In this document: positions 45,334 through 57,687 of the stretch, piece by piece
How the letters are laid out: each line of letters opens with the position of its first letter
How positions within the stretch are numbered: the first letter of the stretch is position 1
Assembly: GCA_029204225.1 (NCBI GenBank)
Contig: CM055100.1
Location: 9,617,058-9,681,057, forward strand
From: Diphasiastrum complanatum
Lineage: Eukaryota > Streptophyta > Lycopodiopsida > Lycopodiales > Lycopodiaceae
Reading direction: 5' to 3'
Length of the DNA stretch: 64,000 nt
Position numbers and translations under genes: made by a program
The notes under the pieces: generated by a model
Told to the model about the DNA's origin: nothing
What the model saw: the letters and a program-made list of their open reading frames with translations, nothing else
Database searches by the model: none

Positions 45334-46881
45334 TTAGCCACGTTCAAGAGTTCTTCTGCTGATGTCATGATATCTGATCAAATACTTGTACCCCATGGTA
45401 CTTGGCTGATCTTCTTGGTCCTTTGTGGAGCATGATTGATTTTGTGTCGTGAACAATTTTGTGTCGTGTCGTGTCATCTTTTGCCAAAGCAAAGCTTTGG
45501 CAATAGAAACATTTTGTTTTTTCAGCTCCCTCTCAAAGCATGATAGCCTGACGACTCCAAGACTGCTCCTCTGTTTTTCAAATAGACCTTTGTCTAAGGC
45601 CTTTGTAAAAGTGTCAACAACCATGTCTTTCGTTCCAATGAAAGTAGTCTGCAGCATTTCCCGATCAGATCCCTGATCAAGTGGTACTTGATCGCAATGT
45701 GTTTTGTCCTTGAGTAAAACACAGAGTCTTTTGTCAGATGTATTGCAGATTTGTTGTCCATTTGCAAAACTAGAGTTTCATTCCTCGTTTCGTTCGTTAA
45801 GAAACTGTTTGAGCCAAATTATTTCATTGGCCATCTTTGCTGCTGCTACGTACTCTGCCTCGCAAGATGACTGAGCCACAATGGTCTGCTTCTTCCAGAG
45901 AATTGCTACTCCTGATGCGATGGTGCATCCTCCTGAGACACTTTTGCAGTCATCCTTGAGAGATGCCCGACTAGCATCATTGTAGGAAAGCATCTGGAAT
46001 CCTGCATCACAAAAATAACACAAACAAAAATCTTTTGTTAATTAAAGATATTGCAAAATTAGTTCTGCAATCTTCCAATGAGTCGAGCCTAGATTTGTAC
46101 AAAATTGGCTCATTCTGAACACAACATAAACAATGTCAAGACGTGTGTTATCTGCAAGGTACATCAACGATCCGATCAGCTTCTTGTATGGTGTAAGCTG
46201 TATCAATTCTCTTTCTTCTTTAATCCTCAAACAATTTTTGTTCGTCAGTACTGTTCCTGCAAGCATTGGAGTATTCGTTTCTTTTCAATTCAGCATCCCG
46301 AAATCTTCTAAGATTTTTTGGGTATATCTGGATTGTTGAAGATATAATTTACCTCCCTCATAGTCCCTGTCAATCTGTAAGCCAAGGTAATATCTGGCTT
46401 CTCCCAAATCTGCAATCTCGAAATATTTCGAGATATCATTCTTCACTTCAACAATAAGCTTCTCACTCTTGCAGAGTATCAAAGTGTCATCCACATACAC
46501 AGATACAATGATGATCTTCCCATCTATAATTCCTACACAGACATTGGAATCAGCCATTAGTGGCTTGCATCCTACGGATTTCAGGGCTTGATCTTTCTTC
46601 TTGTACCATTGTCGCACTGACTGCTTCAGACCGTACATACTCCTATGCATTCTGCATGCATAAGTAGGAAGTGAATTCGAGATATAGCCTGGGGGTTGAT
46701 CCATGTAGACTTCTTCGTCCAGCTCACCATGCAAGCAGGCTGTCTTCTCGTCCACAATGTGAATTTTGAGATCATAAGCAGCTGCATATGCAAATAGTAT
46801 ATGTAGGGACAAAGGTTTCACGATAGGAGAGAAGGTCTCATAATAGTCAATACCATATCTCTGAGAGAATCCCTTCATCAC
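45334..46881 (-). pseudogene. Copia RT and RNase H
   Basis: Seen in order on the minus strand: GFSQRYGIDYYETFSPIV, ACLHGELDEEVYMDQPPGY, MYGLKQSVRQWYKKK, VSVYVDDTLI (active site), LGEARYYLGLQIDRD, YKKLIGSLMYLADNTRLDIV, YNDASRASLKDD, QSSCEAEYVAAAKMANEIIW, then TKDMVVDTFTKALDKGLFE near the end. RT (46285-46881) is open over 198 codons; RNase H is split by a shift near 46030 and another near 45700. Known role: copying of element RNA in the cytoplasmic particle. Confidence 0.92.
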
Positions 46882-48559
46882 TAGTTGTGCTTTATACTTT
46901 GAGACATCTCCATCCGGTCCATACTTCAGCTTGTATACCCACTTTCATTTTACAGTCTTTCGCTTATTTGGTAATGGCTGTAATGTACATACCTGGTTCT
47001 TCCTCATGGATTCCATCTCCTCATTCATGGCTTGGATTCATTTGTCCTTCTCTGGACATTCAATTTCTTTCTCGAATGTCTGTGGTTCACCATTGAATCT
47101 ACAAAACTCTTCTGATGTAGAAGCTGAGCTGCCTGGCACATATTTTGTTGGCACTCTTTGTTCTCTTGTCGATCTAGGAGATCCTCCTGAAACTGCAATG
47201 CCTTTGCCTTTATCTACTCTGCTAGGTCCAGAATCATTTCGGTTTACATGCACTATAGTCGTAGGCTGCCTCTCAAAATTTTCATCGTTTGATTCGTCAC
47301 TCGAATGAGATGCGAATCGAACATCTTCATCTGAATGTTCGTCCTCTGCTCCCTTTGTCACAGTTGGTAGATCATAGTACTGTCTTCCAAGAATTTCATA
47401 ATTGACAGGATCATCGTTGGCCATCATTCTACTGTCATCGAATTTGACATCTCTGACTGTCTTCACAGTGTTTGTCCCTGTAGTATGACGCATTATTGTC
47501 ATATCCTACAAGATATCTCTGTTCCACTTTCTCATCAAGCTTCTTTCAAAGCTTATCAGGAACATGTGCATAAGTTGCACAGCCAAAGATACGGATGTGA
47601 GTCAAATTGGGTTTTCTACCCCACCATAATTCGTGTGGTGTCGTGTGAGGAACACCAGACTTTCCTGTCCTGTTCTGAATGTAAGCAGTTGTAGCTACTG
47701 CTTCAGCCCACAACACTCTTGGAGCTTTCGAGTAGGCCATCATGCATCCGGCAGCTTCCATTAGGGTCATGTCCTTTCTTTCTTTCTACAACACCGTTGT
47801 GCTGCGGTGTGTAAGAGCAGTCCTTCTATGAACAATACTACGATCATTGTAGAAGTCAGTGAATCGATTTGAGATGTATTCTCCACCTCGATCTGTTCTG
47901 ATATGCTTTACTTTATTACCAATTCATCTTTCTGCCCAATTCACATACTCTGTGAATTTGTCAAATGCTTCTGATTTATTGTGAATAAAATAGACTCTGG
48001 CAAATATTATGTAATCATCAATAAATTTAATGTAATATTTTGAGCCTCTTACTAAGATCACATTGAAAGGTCCACAGATGTCAGAATGCACTAACTCCAA
48101 AATCTTAGTCGTTCTGTAGGAGTCCTTGACAAAGGGAGTGCGTGACATCTTACCCTTCAAACATGCATCACATGTCATCGAACTGGTTGCATTCGAGATG
48201 CTCACCCTTGTGATTGCTCCATGATGGCTTGCCTGATATAGTGCCATTGAATTCATATGGCATAGTCTCCTGTGCCATAGAGTATCTGGCGAATCATCAT
48301 GAGTTTCATGCACTTGATCTACAGGTAGGCATACCTTCAAGTGATACAGGTTGTCTTTTCTTCTTCCTTGAGTGATGAGCATATTGGTACTTGCATCAAC
48401 AATGTTGCATGCTTCATCTGAGAATATCACACGCATTCCTGCATCAGCTATTCTTGCCACTGATAGCAAGTCCTGCTGTAGTGTAGGCATGAATAGAACA
48501 TCTTCGAGTCGTTTGTCTCTACCGTTTGTGTTGAGCCATAATGAACCAATACCATTCAC
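46882..48559 (-). pseudogene. Copia integrase and Pol linker
   Basis: Seen: LWHRRLCHMNSMAL and CDACLKGKMSRTPF (HHCC zinc site), LELVHSDICGP, a stop at 47924, IRTDRGGEYISNRF, a frame shift, RKDMTLMEAAGCMM (Glu region), YIQNRTGKSGV and HIRIFGCATYAHVPDKL, then the charged linker with VRDVKFDD and STREQRVPTKYV. The DDE set is present but spread over three frames, so it is inactive. Confidence 0.9.
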
Positions 48560-48942
48560 TTGATGTTTTGATCCATCTCCAAGAACGATAAATCTTGATG
48601 GATCTGCACTTTGGAAATCAGACTTGATGTAATGAAGTGTGAGGTAGCTCCTGAGTCAAGGATTACCTCCTGTGTGTCAAGTGTAGACACTGCACACATA
48701 TCTGCACAGATGTAGGCGGTTGAATTACTATGATTCGGTCCTTCTTTGTCTTTTTTTGAGCTCTCTAGCTTCTCAACATATGATGAACTATTATTGTTCT
48801 CCTGTCTGCTTTGAGTTGATTTGTTTCTTGGGTTCAGGCGGCAATCCATGGCTGCATGACCTTTCTTGTGGCAGTGGATACACTCAATTTTCGGATTTAG
48901 CCAATATGAATCGACAATATGTCCTTTGCATTTGCATCTCAC
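48560..48942 (-). pseudogene. Copia nucleocapsid and protease
   Basis: Seen: CIHCHKKGHAAMDC (C-x2-C-x4-H-x4-C) and the aspartic protease site VILDSGATSHFI. The frame is open for 128 codons. Confidence 0.9.
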
Positions 48943-49569
48943 GCAGGTCTTCTTGTCTTCACTCTGTTGTTTCGACCTTCCTTTGTTCTTCCATTTGCCT
49001 TTCTGGTTCCTTCTGCTTGCTGATCACAATCCTGCTTCAATCTGACTCCCTCTTAGGCTTGGATTATTTTTTTGTCTTCTCCTTGTTGTTGTAGAAGGCT
49101 TGGTCAGAAGCATCCTTGTAAATCAAGGTGCTCTCGAGTCTCGACTTCTTCTCAAATCTCGACAATTGCCTTTTTGAGTGTCATTGTAGGATCCTTTGCT
49201 AGCAGTGTTCTAGTTGTCTGGAAGGATCTTGGTAAGGCTCTCAACAGATAAGTGAGCTGCTTCTCTGCTAACACTGCATTTTCTGCTCCAAAATTGTGTA
49301 GTGAAAGGAATAGATCCTTCATCTTCCTAATAAAGGAAGTGAGGTCTTTGTCGTTCCATTGTAGGTTTGTAGTTTTGTCAGCTGATCTTCAAGCATCATT
49401 ATCTGACTGCATGATTTCGTCTGAAATCTTGTGAGTAGAGTATCCCACATTTCTTTTGCTTTACAGGTCAAGTGTCAGGCTATCCTTGATGGATGATGAT
49501 AACAAGGCTACTGCCTTGTCATTCTTCTCCCTCCATTCGCGTAGCTCCTTGCCTGTTGTTGTAGGATTC
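48943..49569 (-). pseudogene. Copia gag, decayed
   Basis: Seen: KELREWREKNDKAVALLSSS, IKDSLTLDL, MWDTLLTRF and MMLEDQLTKLQTYN, with several stops and shifts. The first Gag residues (usual K-L-x-G-x-N-x-x-x-W) are missing because Gag joins the LTR directly at 49570. Confidence 0.75.
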
Positions 49570-50020
49570 TACAATCCTTCAGAGTGTAGACAAACACTGC
49601 TGATCTACGTTAACAGATTAATATAGCATTCAACAAAATCAAACCAATGTGCCGAATTGAATAAAGAAGTGAATCAAATGCACGAATAATATCAGACAAA
49701 AATTTATTCGAGATCATGCAATCACATAGAATAATATGTGCATAATAGCTACAATATTATCTATTGATTTTCTTGATTTCTAGGACTACATGACATATCC
49801 ACGTAGTGCATTGACGTGAGAGAAATACAGTTCTCTCGTGTCTCACTTACTAGCAGACTTCTGGATCTACAGATCTTCTTTCTCAAAATTGTCTCGCTCA
49901 TAGGCGAACATGTATTTAGTGTATTTTTGTCTTACAGTATTATGCATCAACCAGAAAATATATAGTTCGCGAATTTTTCGTGTCGTGTTGTGTAACTTCC
50001 AGATTAGAAAAGATTAAGCA
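49570..50020 (-). repeat. 5' LTR of the copia element (truncated)
   Basis: Matches 44841-45299. The downstream third, which should precede the PBS, is missing. Confidence 0.85.
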
Positions 50021-51120
50021 AAAAGGTATGGTATGTTTAATAACTGACGTCGAAATATCCTTCAGGTCTTGATAAGTCCATGCAAAGCAATCTCGATACT
50101 TAATAAGTAACAAGCAGAGTGCTTGATACTATTCAATATTAAGTTGTGATCCAACTTGTACAATCTTTTGTGGTTCTTCTGGTTCAGCAAGATTCATTGG
50201 TTGTGTCCTAGCTGGGCCATCGTAAACATCTTTCGAGTCTGGCACGTGTTCTTCAGGTTCACGATGTGCTTTAGGTAACATGATAACCACATCATCCAAT
50301 GTATAACGTTTAAAATGTTCGTGCATATCATGCTGGACCACATCTGTTTGTTCCTTTTTGAAAGGACTTGTCTTGGATCTTCGCTTAGCTTTCTTAGCAG
50401 GAATTGATCGTGGAGGTGATGACTTCCGAGACCATGATATCTTGCTAGAATTCTGACTTGTAGAATCATCCTCGACTTTTCCTTTGTCTTTATCCAGTAA
50501 GGGTGGCACATTCGCTGAATCAATCTTTTGAGGAGGATTTTCCCATTTCAGGACTATATTATAATGTTGCTTGGCTTGTCTCTTCGTCATTGTCCCTGTG
50601 ATCATGTCTTCCTTCAATATAACTGCTTTGGGCAGTTTTATTGTTGGTTCACCAGGAACATTACACACTCCAAATCTGGTCGGATCCATATGATTTAGAA
50701 TTTGCTCATCTGTAAGTTCTACATTGTCATCATAAGTCAAGGCATGACTCACAGGAATGAGGTCATCTTCAATCGGATATGGTATAGGTTCCGTTGAATG
50801 GAAAAGTGATCGGTGTATCCAAGGTTCGATCCAATAATGAAATCTCACTCAAATCTGACTGATTATCTTGTTGACACATATATCTTGCTGTACAATCAAT
50901 CGTTGCAAGAGCTTCATTCCAGTTGACAGTATCCGTTTGAGAATCATAATGAACTTCCAAATTTTTTTCTGGTCGGTCACAAGTATGATCCGTTGTTGAT
51001 GAATCATCATCGTCTTTTTGAACCATTGATTTGATAGTCCAAGTTGCAAGATCAACTTTGACTGCACATTCACGATTTCCAAAAGTGATTTTCTCGGTAC
51101 CCCAATTATGAATTACTTGC
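50021..51120 (-). pseudogene. Gypsy Pol spacer and RT entry
   Basis: Seen: HNWGTEKITFGNRECAVKVD (after protease), a long charged spacer with LTDEQILNHMDPTRFGVCNV, KAKRRSKTSPFKKE and EEPQKIVQVGSQLNIE, a stop at 50129, then KYRDCFAWTYQDLKDIS. The spacer between protease and RT is long (about 300 residues) and Lys/Pro/Ser-rich in the middle. Confidence 0.75.
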
Positions 51121-51125
51121 GCATC

Positions 51126-51803
51126 TCATAACCATGGACATCCCAATAGGACTCGATAGACATTTGGTGCTTCTGGTAAATCCATTATTACAAAAGTAAT
51201 GACGAACTGTACTCCTGCAATTCTGACATGTATATCTTCAACCATTCCTCGTGGATGAACTGTCGTTTGATCAGCTAGCTTAATAGAAAAAGTCGCAGGC
51301 TTGATCTTTGTAAGGCCCCATTTTGCACATAGCTTTGTAGAAATCAGGTTAACTCCTGAACCACCATCTATCACAGCTGCTTTCTTAGGAAATTGTCTAT
51401 GCTGTATCGACAGAGTGATATTCTTTTGTTCACTTTCCCAAGCGGCACCGACATGGAGTACTTCATTAGATTCTCCAAATCCAGCACAAAAAAGTAGCTC
51501 TTGATGGACTTCTGCTTCTGCTTGAGCTAACTTTTGCGCTAAGACTTCTTTTGCTTTTGGCACCAACTTCAGGAACTCTCCCAATGAAATATTGATCTTG
51601 CTAGATAAAATATTCATGAGCAGTTCTGTTTGCGGTGCTTCCGGTTCAGTCATCTTGAAGGATTCTTCATGATGATGCAACTGATCATTCATATTTGTAC
51701 GTGAATTTCTTGGTGGCTGCAATAGTGAAGAATGAACTTCGGCTGTTGCTTTAGCAGCTTCAAGCTCCTCTTCTTCTTGCAGATGTTTAATCCACTGTCT
51801 CAT
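51126..51803 (-). pseudogene. Gypsy retropepsin-like protease
   Basis: Seen: 225 open codons with AAVIDGGSGVNLISTKLC, the active-site region of gypsy proteases (usually D-S/T-G-S/A; here D-G-G-S-G), then HPRGMVEDIHVRI and YRVLLGCPWL. Upstream residues form a long helical, Glu/Ala-rich arm. The family releases Gag and Pol proteins by cleavage. Activity is uncertain because the Asp is followed by Gly-Gly rather than Ser/Thr-Gly. Confidence 0.8.
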
Positions 51804-52686
51804 ATCCTGATATCTTCTTTCTTATGCATGAAGATTTGGATAGACTCCAGATGCTGTTGGGATATCGATTAATGGTATAGAATCAGCAAGTACTGGATCC
51901 GCTACTGGTTCTTTTTGCTTCTGTGCTTTGGTGACCACCATCAACAATTGATTTATTTTGAGCTACTGGTCTTTGCTTGATTGTTATCAAATTTACAGGA
52001 GCTGTAGCTGGTGGTGGCTTTGGTCTTGCTGGATAGTCTTTATAGCAATGCCCATAACCACAGTCATGACAGAATGGTACAGATTTTCCTTTATTTGGAC
52101 ATTCTGCAACTTTGTGAAAGCATCCAAGTGGTGCTCTGGTCCAGTTTCTAGATGCTTGTTGTTGCGCGACAACATAAATAGCATACTATTCTGAAGATCC
52201 ACCTTCTTGATCATCACCATAGTTCCATTGCTCGACACTTCTGTACGATTTTGGTTCCATCAAATTGGCAGGAGGAGCGGAGTGCTTTGGTGGGGCAGGT
52301 AAGGCTAAACGTTTCGGGTATCCAAGAGCAGATTGTCGAGGTCTAACTGTTGGATTTTCTCCATACTGTGGTTCTCGATATCCCATTTGGACATACCGTT
52401 GCTGAATTATCTGAGGATTGAAGTTGCAAAAAGCAGTCTCATGATCAGGCAAATGGCATACACTGATTTCCATTCGTTTTTTCAATTGAGGACAATCATT
52501 CACTGTGTGATTTCCTGTACAAATAGAACACCAGACATTTTCCTTGGTAGAAAAAGTCTTCGCAAACTTTTCAGGTTCCTTGTTCGCTTTTCCATGGAAA
52601 TCTTCCAATGCTTTGATCTTCTCATCAAATTGCAACTGCAACTTTTCCATTTTTCTACTAGTTCTTCCCGAGTTTCTCGAACTCAT
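51804..52686 (-). pseudogene. Gypsy nucleocapsid region
   Basis: Seen: MEKLQLQFDEKIKALEDF, CSICTGNHTVNDC, a Pro-rich stretch, a stop at about 52186, then GCFHKVAECPNKGKS and CHDCGYGHCYKDY. Two Cys/His clusters separated by about 120 residues, the same layout as 6393-6875. Confidence 0.75.
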
Positions 52687-53347
52687 TGAGCATCATTTCT
52701 GCAGTAGCATTAACATTTGTTGATGCAATAGTGGTGGATGTTGTAGTATTCTGCCTTGTTGTATAAGGCAACATACTGATATTCGGCTCATCATCTGAAT
52801 CTTCATCCTCCTCCCGAATTGCATCATCCATAGCATTTTGCAAGAGTGCATACTCATTATGGCGTTCCAACTCACGTCTGATCCGTTTAGGTAAACCTGA
52901 CAAAAACCACATAATCATGGCATTTTCGTTAATTAGCTTAGGTTCACACTCAGATCTGAGGCGTTTCACCTGTTCAATGTAATCTCAAACCATTTCCCGC
53001 TTTCCCATTTTAATTTTACTCAAAATTAGGAAAGGGTCTTTCATAAACTTCCGAGGTTTGAACCGTGTGATAAGGGCTTGTTTAACAACCTCCCAATCTG
53101 TACGTTCAGTTTCATCTTGATTATAGTACCAGTCTTGTGCTGCGCCTGTTAAGGTCATAGGAAAAAGCTTAAGTTTATCTTGAGGGAAAATTTTGCCATA
53201 GACTTCACAAGATTCAACATAGATATGAAGAAATCTAACTGGATTAGTTAACCCATTGTATTTGGGTAGATCCAAACGGGGTGCTCTTCTAACAATGATT
53301 GGATTGACTTCCTGAGGAGCACCTCCAGGGGTAGCCATCTTCACCAA
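52658..53347 (-). pseudogene. Gypsy gag capsid
   Basis: Seen: MATPGGAPQEVNPIIVRR start (ATG at 53338), LDLPKYNGLTNPVRFLH, LTGAAQDWYYNQDETERTDW, ITRFKPRKFMKDP, one TGA at about 52983, then DYIEQVKRLRSECE, MWFLSGLPKRI and an acidic tail. Standard Retrotrans_gag order. One stop codon is the only lesion seen in the capsid. Confidence 0.9.
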
Positions 53348-54465
53348 TTAAGATCAAGCAGACAATGAGATTGGATCTAGATTTTTCAATCAAAACTATC
53401 TCAGATCAGATCTGCTAGATTTATTTCACTTTCCAAGAATCTGATTTCTATATCGTGAAAAATATTTTGAAATTCAATCAATCGATACTTCTGAAAAATG
53501 AAAAATTTCTCAGAATCCAAATCAAAATGTATCAGATTTGACCCAAATTTTGACAGACTTGATCTGAAAAATCAAAACCTAAAAATAGTACCGGCGAAGG
53601 TTCAATAGTGCTATTTTGAGAAAAAACTCTCTGATCAACTTTTCTGACAGTTTCTAGAGAAATAACCTTCGCCTAACTCTCAGATTCAAGATCTGACAGA
53701 GATAAAACTAGGGTAAATCCGGCAAAGGTTTCTGACACAAGAAAACACAGTTTCTGTAGTTTGGCGAGGGTAAAAATATACATTTTTAATGATCTGGACA
53801 GAAAGAATCTTTGTTGCACTCAAAAATAGTATTTTACTATAAATAGAATGTTTTGAAAACTCGACAAAGGTTTTGGCGAAGGATCAAGAGTAAAACGGGT
53901 ATTTTTGCAAAAAAAAATTATTTTTTTAGCAAAAATATGGCAATATGAACTGATCCTCTAAAAAACCTTCTATTTTTAATATTATTCTTTGCCGACCTAG
54001 CAGTAGATAGATCTGAATCACACCTATGCACAATGAATAGGACGAAGATTCTTTTTCTATATTTTTAGGGTTTGGTGATTTTTTTTGTGTTTTTTGACGG
54101 TTTTTCTAATGTTTCTGGAAATCTGCTGGGAAGGATTGTTCACCCTTCAAACTGAAGGTTTTGTGATCAAAATCGAAGGTGTTTGCAACTTGACGAAGGT
54201 TTCTTGAAAGAGGGCAAAAAGTTATCAGCTCTGATGACGATTTTTGTCTCTTTTTGACCAAAATCTGGCAGATTTGACCGATTTTGTTGTTTTTTCTGAT
54301 ATCTCAGATCCAAATGGATCTTAAGATTGGTGATCTGAATAGCTTTCCCTGTTCCACAATCAAATTAGATTTCAAACAAGCAAATCCACTCAAATCAAGC
54401 AAAATTACTCCCAAACTAACTCTAAATGCATATCTAACACTATTCATGCAACGACAAGATGTCTA
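53348..54465. other. AT-rich leader or LTR of the gypsy element
   Basis: No gene. Repeated GGCGAAGGTT/TTGGCGAGGG words; a diverged copy lies at 34880-35530. No clear PBS was found next to the gag start, so the LTR/leader border is open. Confidence 0.45.
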
Positions 54466-54520
54466 CCAAATCCCTCTCACTTATTAACTAGGGTTAGGGT
54501 TGCCTTGAAACCCTCCAACA
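54466..54520 (-). repeat. LTR end shared with the 21.6-23.5 kb element
   Basis: 55 bp closely match 23401-23463 and end CTCCAACA (minus TGTTGGAG). It likely marks the outer end of the 5' LTR of the gypsy element above. Confidence 0.6.
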
Positions 54521-57480
54521 GTATGATGTGGCATAACTAACAGCTTGTTTCACTGGAGTACCATGTATCCAAGACTAGGAGTATATTGAATCCTATGTAC
54601 TGGTGATAGTTACAAAACACAAACCATGCTTTAGAATATTTTATGGACCCTTGCCTTTGGCCTTAAATATTGCACTAAGACATGTACCAGGTGTGATTGC
54701 CAACTCCAGTTGAGCTTCACCCTTGGACCCACCTTCATAAATCAAGGCCTTTGCAATGCATCCTCAGGGGTCTTGCATGAAGACACAAGTCTTCTCGCAA
54801 GAAGAAAATATACTTGTGGACTTGCATCCACTTTAGAATGTCCTTAAGAATTTTCATAAGAATCTCTCAATAACCATATGCATACGCCTACATAGAAAAG
54901 AATCTTTAACAATGTAGGTGCCAACAGATCATATGTGTTATCTTTGAATCTTTGCTTGATGGTTTAGGGTTGATGAACTGAAAGCCATGGTATTCAATGC
55001 CAAATCTTGGTAGAAATACACTTTAATGTAGAATTTTCAAGATTTTGCACTTTTTGCAATATTTTGGAAGATCATCAAATACTATAGGTTGTTTGTAGTA
55101 ATTATCACTATCAAATATCTCCAAAAAACTAGGCATTTCATCACTCAAATGCAAGCTTTATATGGGGAGAGAAGTGAGCCTCATGATGTGGATCTGCCTC
55201 ATTCAACAAGCCTTGAATAACGACTTGTGCAATTGCATGCTACTTGCTTTTGGAAGGCCAAGCCCTCTGGGGTCGTGGACAGGTCCATGCGATGAACTAT
55301 ACAGAAGTTTTCAATAGCTGGGAAACATTTCTCGTAGCATTTGTAAGCAACATTTGTCAGAGAAGCAACTTTTATCTCTGAGTTGCATGAAGTAGAGAGG
55401 TTGGACATATTTTTTAGATCTTCAATTGTTTTGAGTTCGACTTTTTTAAAAAGGTTGTCCAAATTTACTTTTCCTTTTTAGGTTTCTAGAATTTCTAGAA
55501 AGATAAACCAATCTGGTCCTTCCCAAAAGGTAACCTTTGATTCAATAATCATTTTCTCAACTATAAACCCTCCAACCAAATTTGAAATCCTCTCAAGGAT
55601 ATAAGACTTATGCTTTACTAAATTTGCATTGGAAGGTACATGTGATCCAGGTGTCTGTCTTCTTTTTTCTTAATCATTGGAAGCTAAACATTTAAGAACT
55701 TTTGAAATGTTTCAATGTCAATGGACTGGAACTGAAATGTCTCAATATATTTCTTTAGAAAATTATCAAACTGGGCTATTCCCACGACATATTGAAGATA
55801 TCCAGAAACGAAAACTAGCTGGTAAGAACTACTCTTGCACATATGCACAAAATAATTTATGATTTGATATGTTTAAACAAAAGTTGTGTTGCATCTCTAA
55901 TGTTGTGCCCATGCATAAGTTTCTCCTATACACATTAAAACTTTTAGAAATAATTAGCAAATTAGTTGACATACATAAGTACTTTGAATTTCTTTTTCAT
56001 TATGACTAATTTTAGTGGTGTAAGCAATGTGGGTAGGGCCCACGTGAAAATCCACAAATGTTTATATTATAGGTTGTCACTTTTAGAATCATTGAGGTAG
56101 TTGAGTGCTATTTTTCATTATCATTAAAAGGACAATATGATCATCCTAATGATTCAAATTACCATGAGTGTTATTCCAATTAAAATGATGTTTAGTTTGA
56201 CTCCATCAACATCCCCTCCTCCACATCAACATCAACCAGCCACACCAACACACAAATCGATTAAAGAGGCAATGCCTTGGAACACAATGTCACATTGTTG
56301 CATGTTTCATGACATCTGACATTTGATGTGCCATGAGAGTTGTCTCAAAAGATTTGGTAGATCTCTCCCACTTTTATATGCCATCTACAACTTGAGAGAG
56401 CTCAACAAAGATGTTAGTAAACATCAATTGGTTGGAGTTGAAGTTTGGGTCAAGGAGGCCATGTTTTGAAAATGTGTCAATTGGTACGATAGTGCTTCAT
56501 AAGACACTAGGTCCACAATTAGATTAAATAACTCAATATAAGAAATTAAATGGTATTAGGACAATGAGCATAAAGTGTTGGGTGAGAAGTGTAATCTACA
56601 CACGATCTGATTCACATGATTATGATAATGGCTTGACATTATAAGCCATTATAAGTGGCACGCCTAAGCTTACTATTGTAAGTACGACCCTAAACAAATG
56701 TTGAAATGATTTCAATTAGTTGTTTTTCTAGGGTAGTTGCCAAGGGATTTATCATTTTACCTTATGATTCATGAATGTTGCATTTATGCAAGAAAGCTTT
56801 GACTCTCCCGTTCATGAGCCAGCACTTTTTGTTTGAAACACCAATCATTTTTTTGCAGTTGTTAAGGCACACTAAAGCCTAGTCGAGTGTATTCCTCACT
56901 CTGATTGAGGGTGCAGGTAGCTTTAAGCTCCATGAAGGTGGAGATATCACGATGCCACCTATTAATCATGCTCCCCGCTTGGATGAGGGTGGGGCCTCCC
57001 CAGCTTCGCCCCTTAGTTGCTATTAGGAACATGCCCAAGTCCTGGGACAGGTCTTTACTAGTTTTTGGGCCCCTGCCTTAGAGGCCGGGGCTTGGGCATG
57101 AGTCACCCGTCACGACGGATGACTGAAAGCTTTCAACCCTGCCAATATTGAATACAATGGGTACGTCACCCTCGAGCCAGGGTGCACTTATTTGACACTA
57201 GACGATTTCGGCTCGCTCAGCTCCACGCCAGCCACGTTTCGGAACCATCCAAAACGTGGCACGATCTAAGCGTCGTTACAGCAATCCAACGGTGAGCATT
57301 TACAGATTGTACCTGCCATCTGGAAAAGCTGGAACCGTACGTGGCAAGTTATGATTGGGACACAATTTTCATGAAGCAATGCAGCGTAGAAGGATGCCCG
57401 TTGGCTCGTCGTATCTTGGTGGCACTTTGGAACCCAAACCTCGCCACCGTTAGATCTCCTGATAAACGGTCAGATCTTGC
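54521..57480. other. Intergenic stretch before LRAT copy 2
   Basis: No domain recognised on either strand. GC content rises from about 56900 towards the gene. A minus-strand ORF (55199-55462) has no recognised family. Confidence 0.45.
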
Positions 57481-57514
57481 CCATGTTATTTACGATCGAC
57501 CATTAATAGGTGTC

Positions 57515-57535
57515 CACGTGGTATTTTGGCACGTG
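57515..57535 (+). promoter_or_regulatory. Paired G-box/ABRE-like motifs
   Basis: CACGTG occurs at 57515-57520 (CCACGTGG) and 57530-57535 (GCACGTGTC), 15 bp apart. G-box/ABRE sites bind bZIP and bHLH factors in light and ABA responses. ACGTGGC words also occur near 57256 and 57342. The position just ahead of a probable 5' exon fits a promoter; binding is inferred only. Confidence 0.5.
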
Positions 57536-57559
57536 TCCAGATCTAAATAGTAGAAAGCT

Positions 57560-57687
57560 AGATGTGCCGGGCCATTAAGATCGACGCGCATCCAAGAAGA
57601 AAGAAAGGAAGAAATAGAGAAAAGGAATGGAAAAAGAAAAGAGAGAGAGAAACAGGAAGCAGCGCTTCAGCTTTGATCCAGAAGCAG
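57560..57687 (+). other. Probable untranslated first exon of LRAT copy 2
   Basis: Purine-rich leader (AAGAAGAAAGAAAGGAAG, GAGAGAGAGAAACAG) ending in GAAGCAG|GTATGG, a good donor at 57687/57688. With the acceptor at 60599 this gives a 2.9-kb intron in the 5' UTR. No coding frame. Inferred from motifs and position. Confidence 0.4.

Larger units (their letters stand above)
44551..50020 (-). mobile_element. Near-complete Ty1/copia element
   Basis: Order on the minus strand: partial 5' LTR (50020-49570), gag, protease, integrase, RT, RNase H, 3' LTR (from 45299). The two LTR blocks differ at roughly 30 of 450 positions by eye. The 5' LTR lacks its last 290 or so bp, together with the PBS and the first 40 or so Gag residues, in one deletion. 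The right end CTTAATC.../...GATTAAGCA gives TG...CA. The left end near 44551 is inferred. Stops and shifts make it non-autonomous. Confidence 0.85.
50021..53347 (-). mobile_element. Ty3/gypsy element, gag to start of RT
   Basis: The minus strand reads capsid, zinc knuckles, protease, spacer and the start of RT (LLIKYRDCFAWTYQDLKDIS, the usual gypsy RT entry) down to position 50021, where the copia LTR begins. The rest of RT, RNase H and integrase are not found beyond the copia element. Confidence 0.85.
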
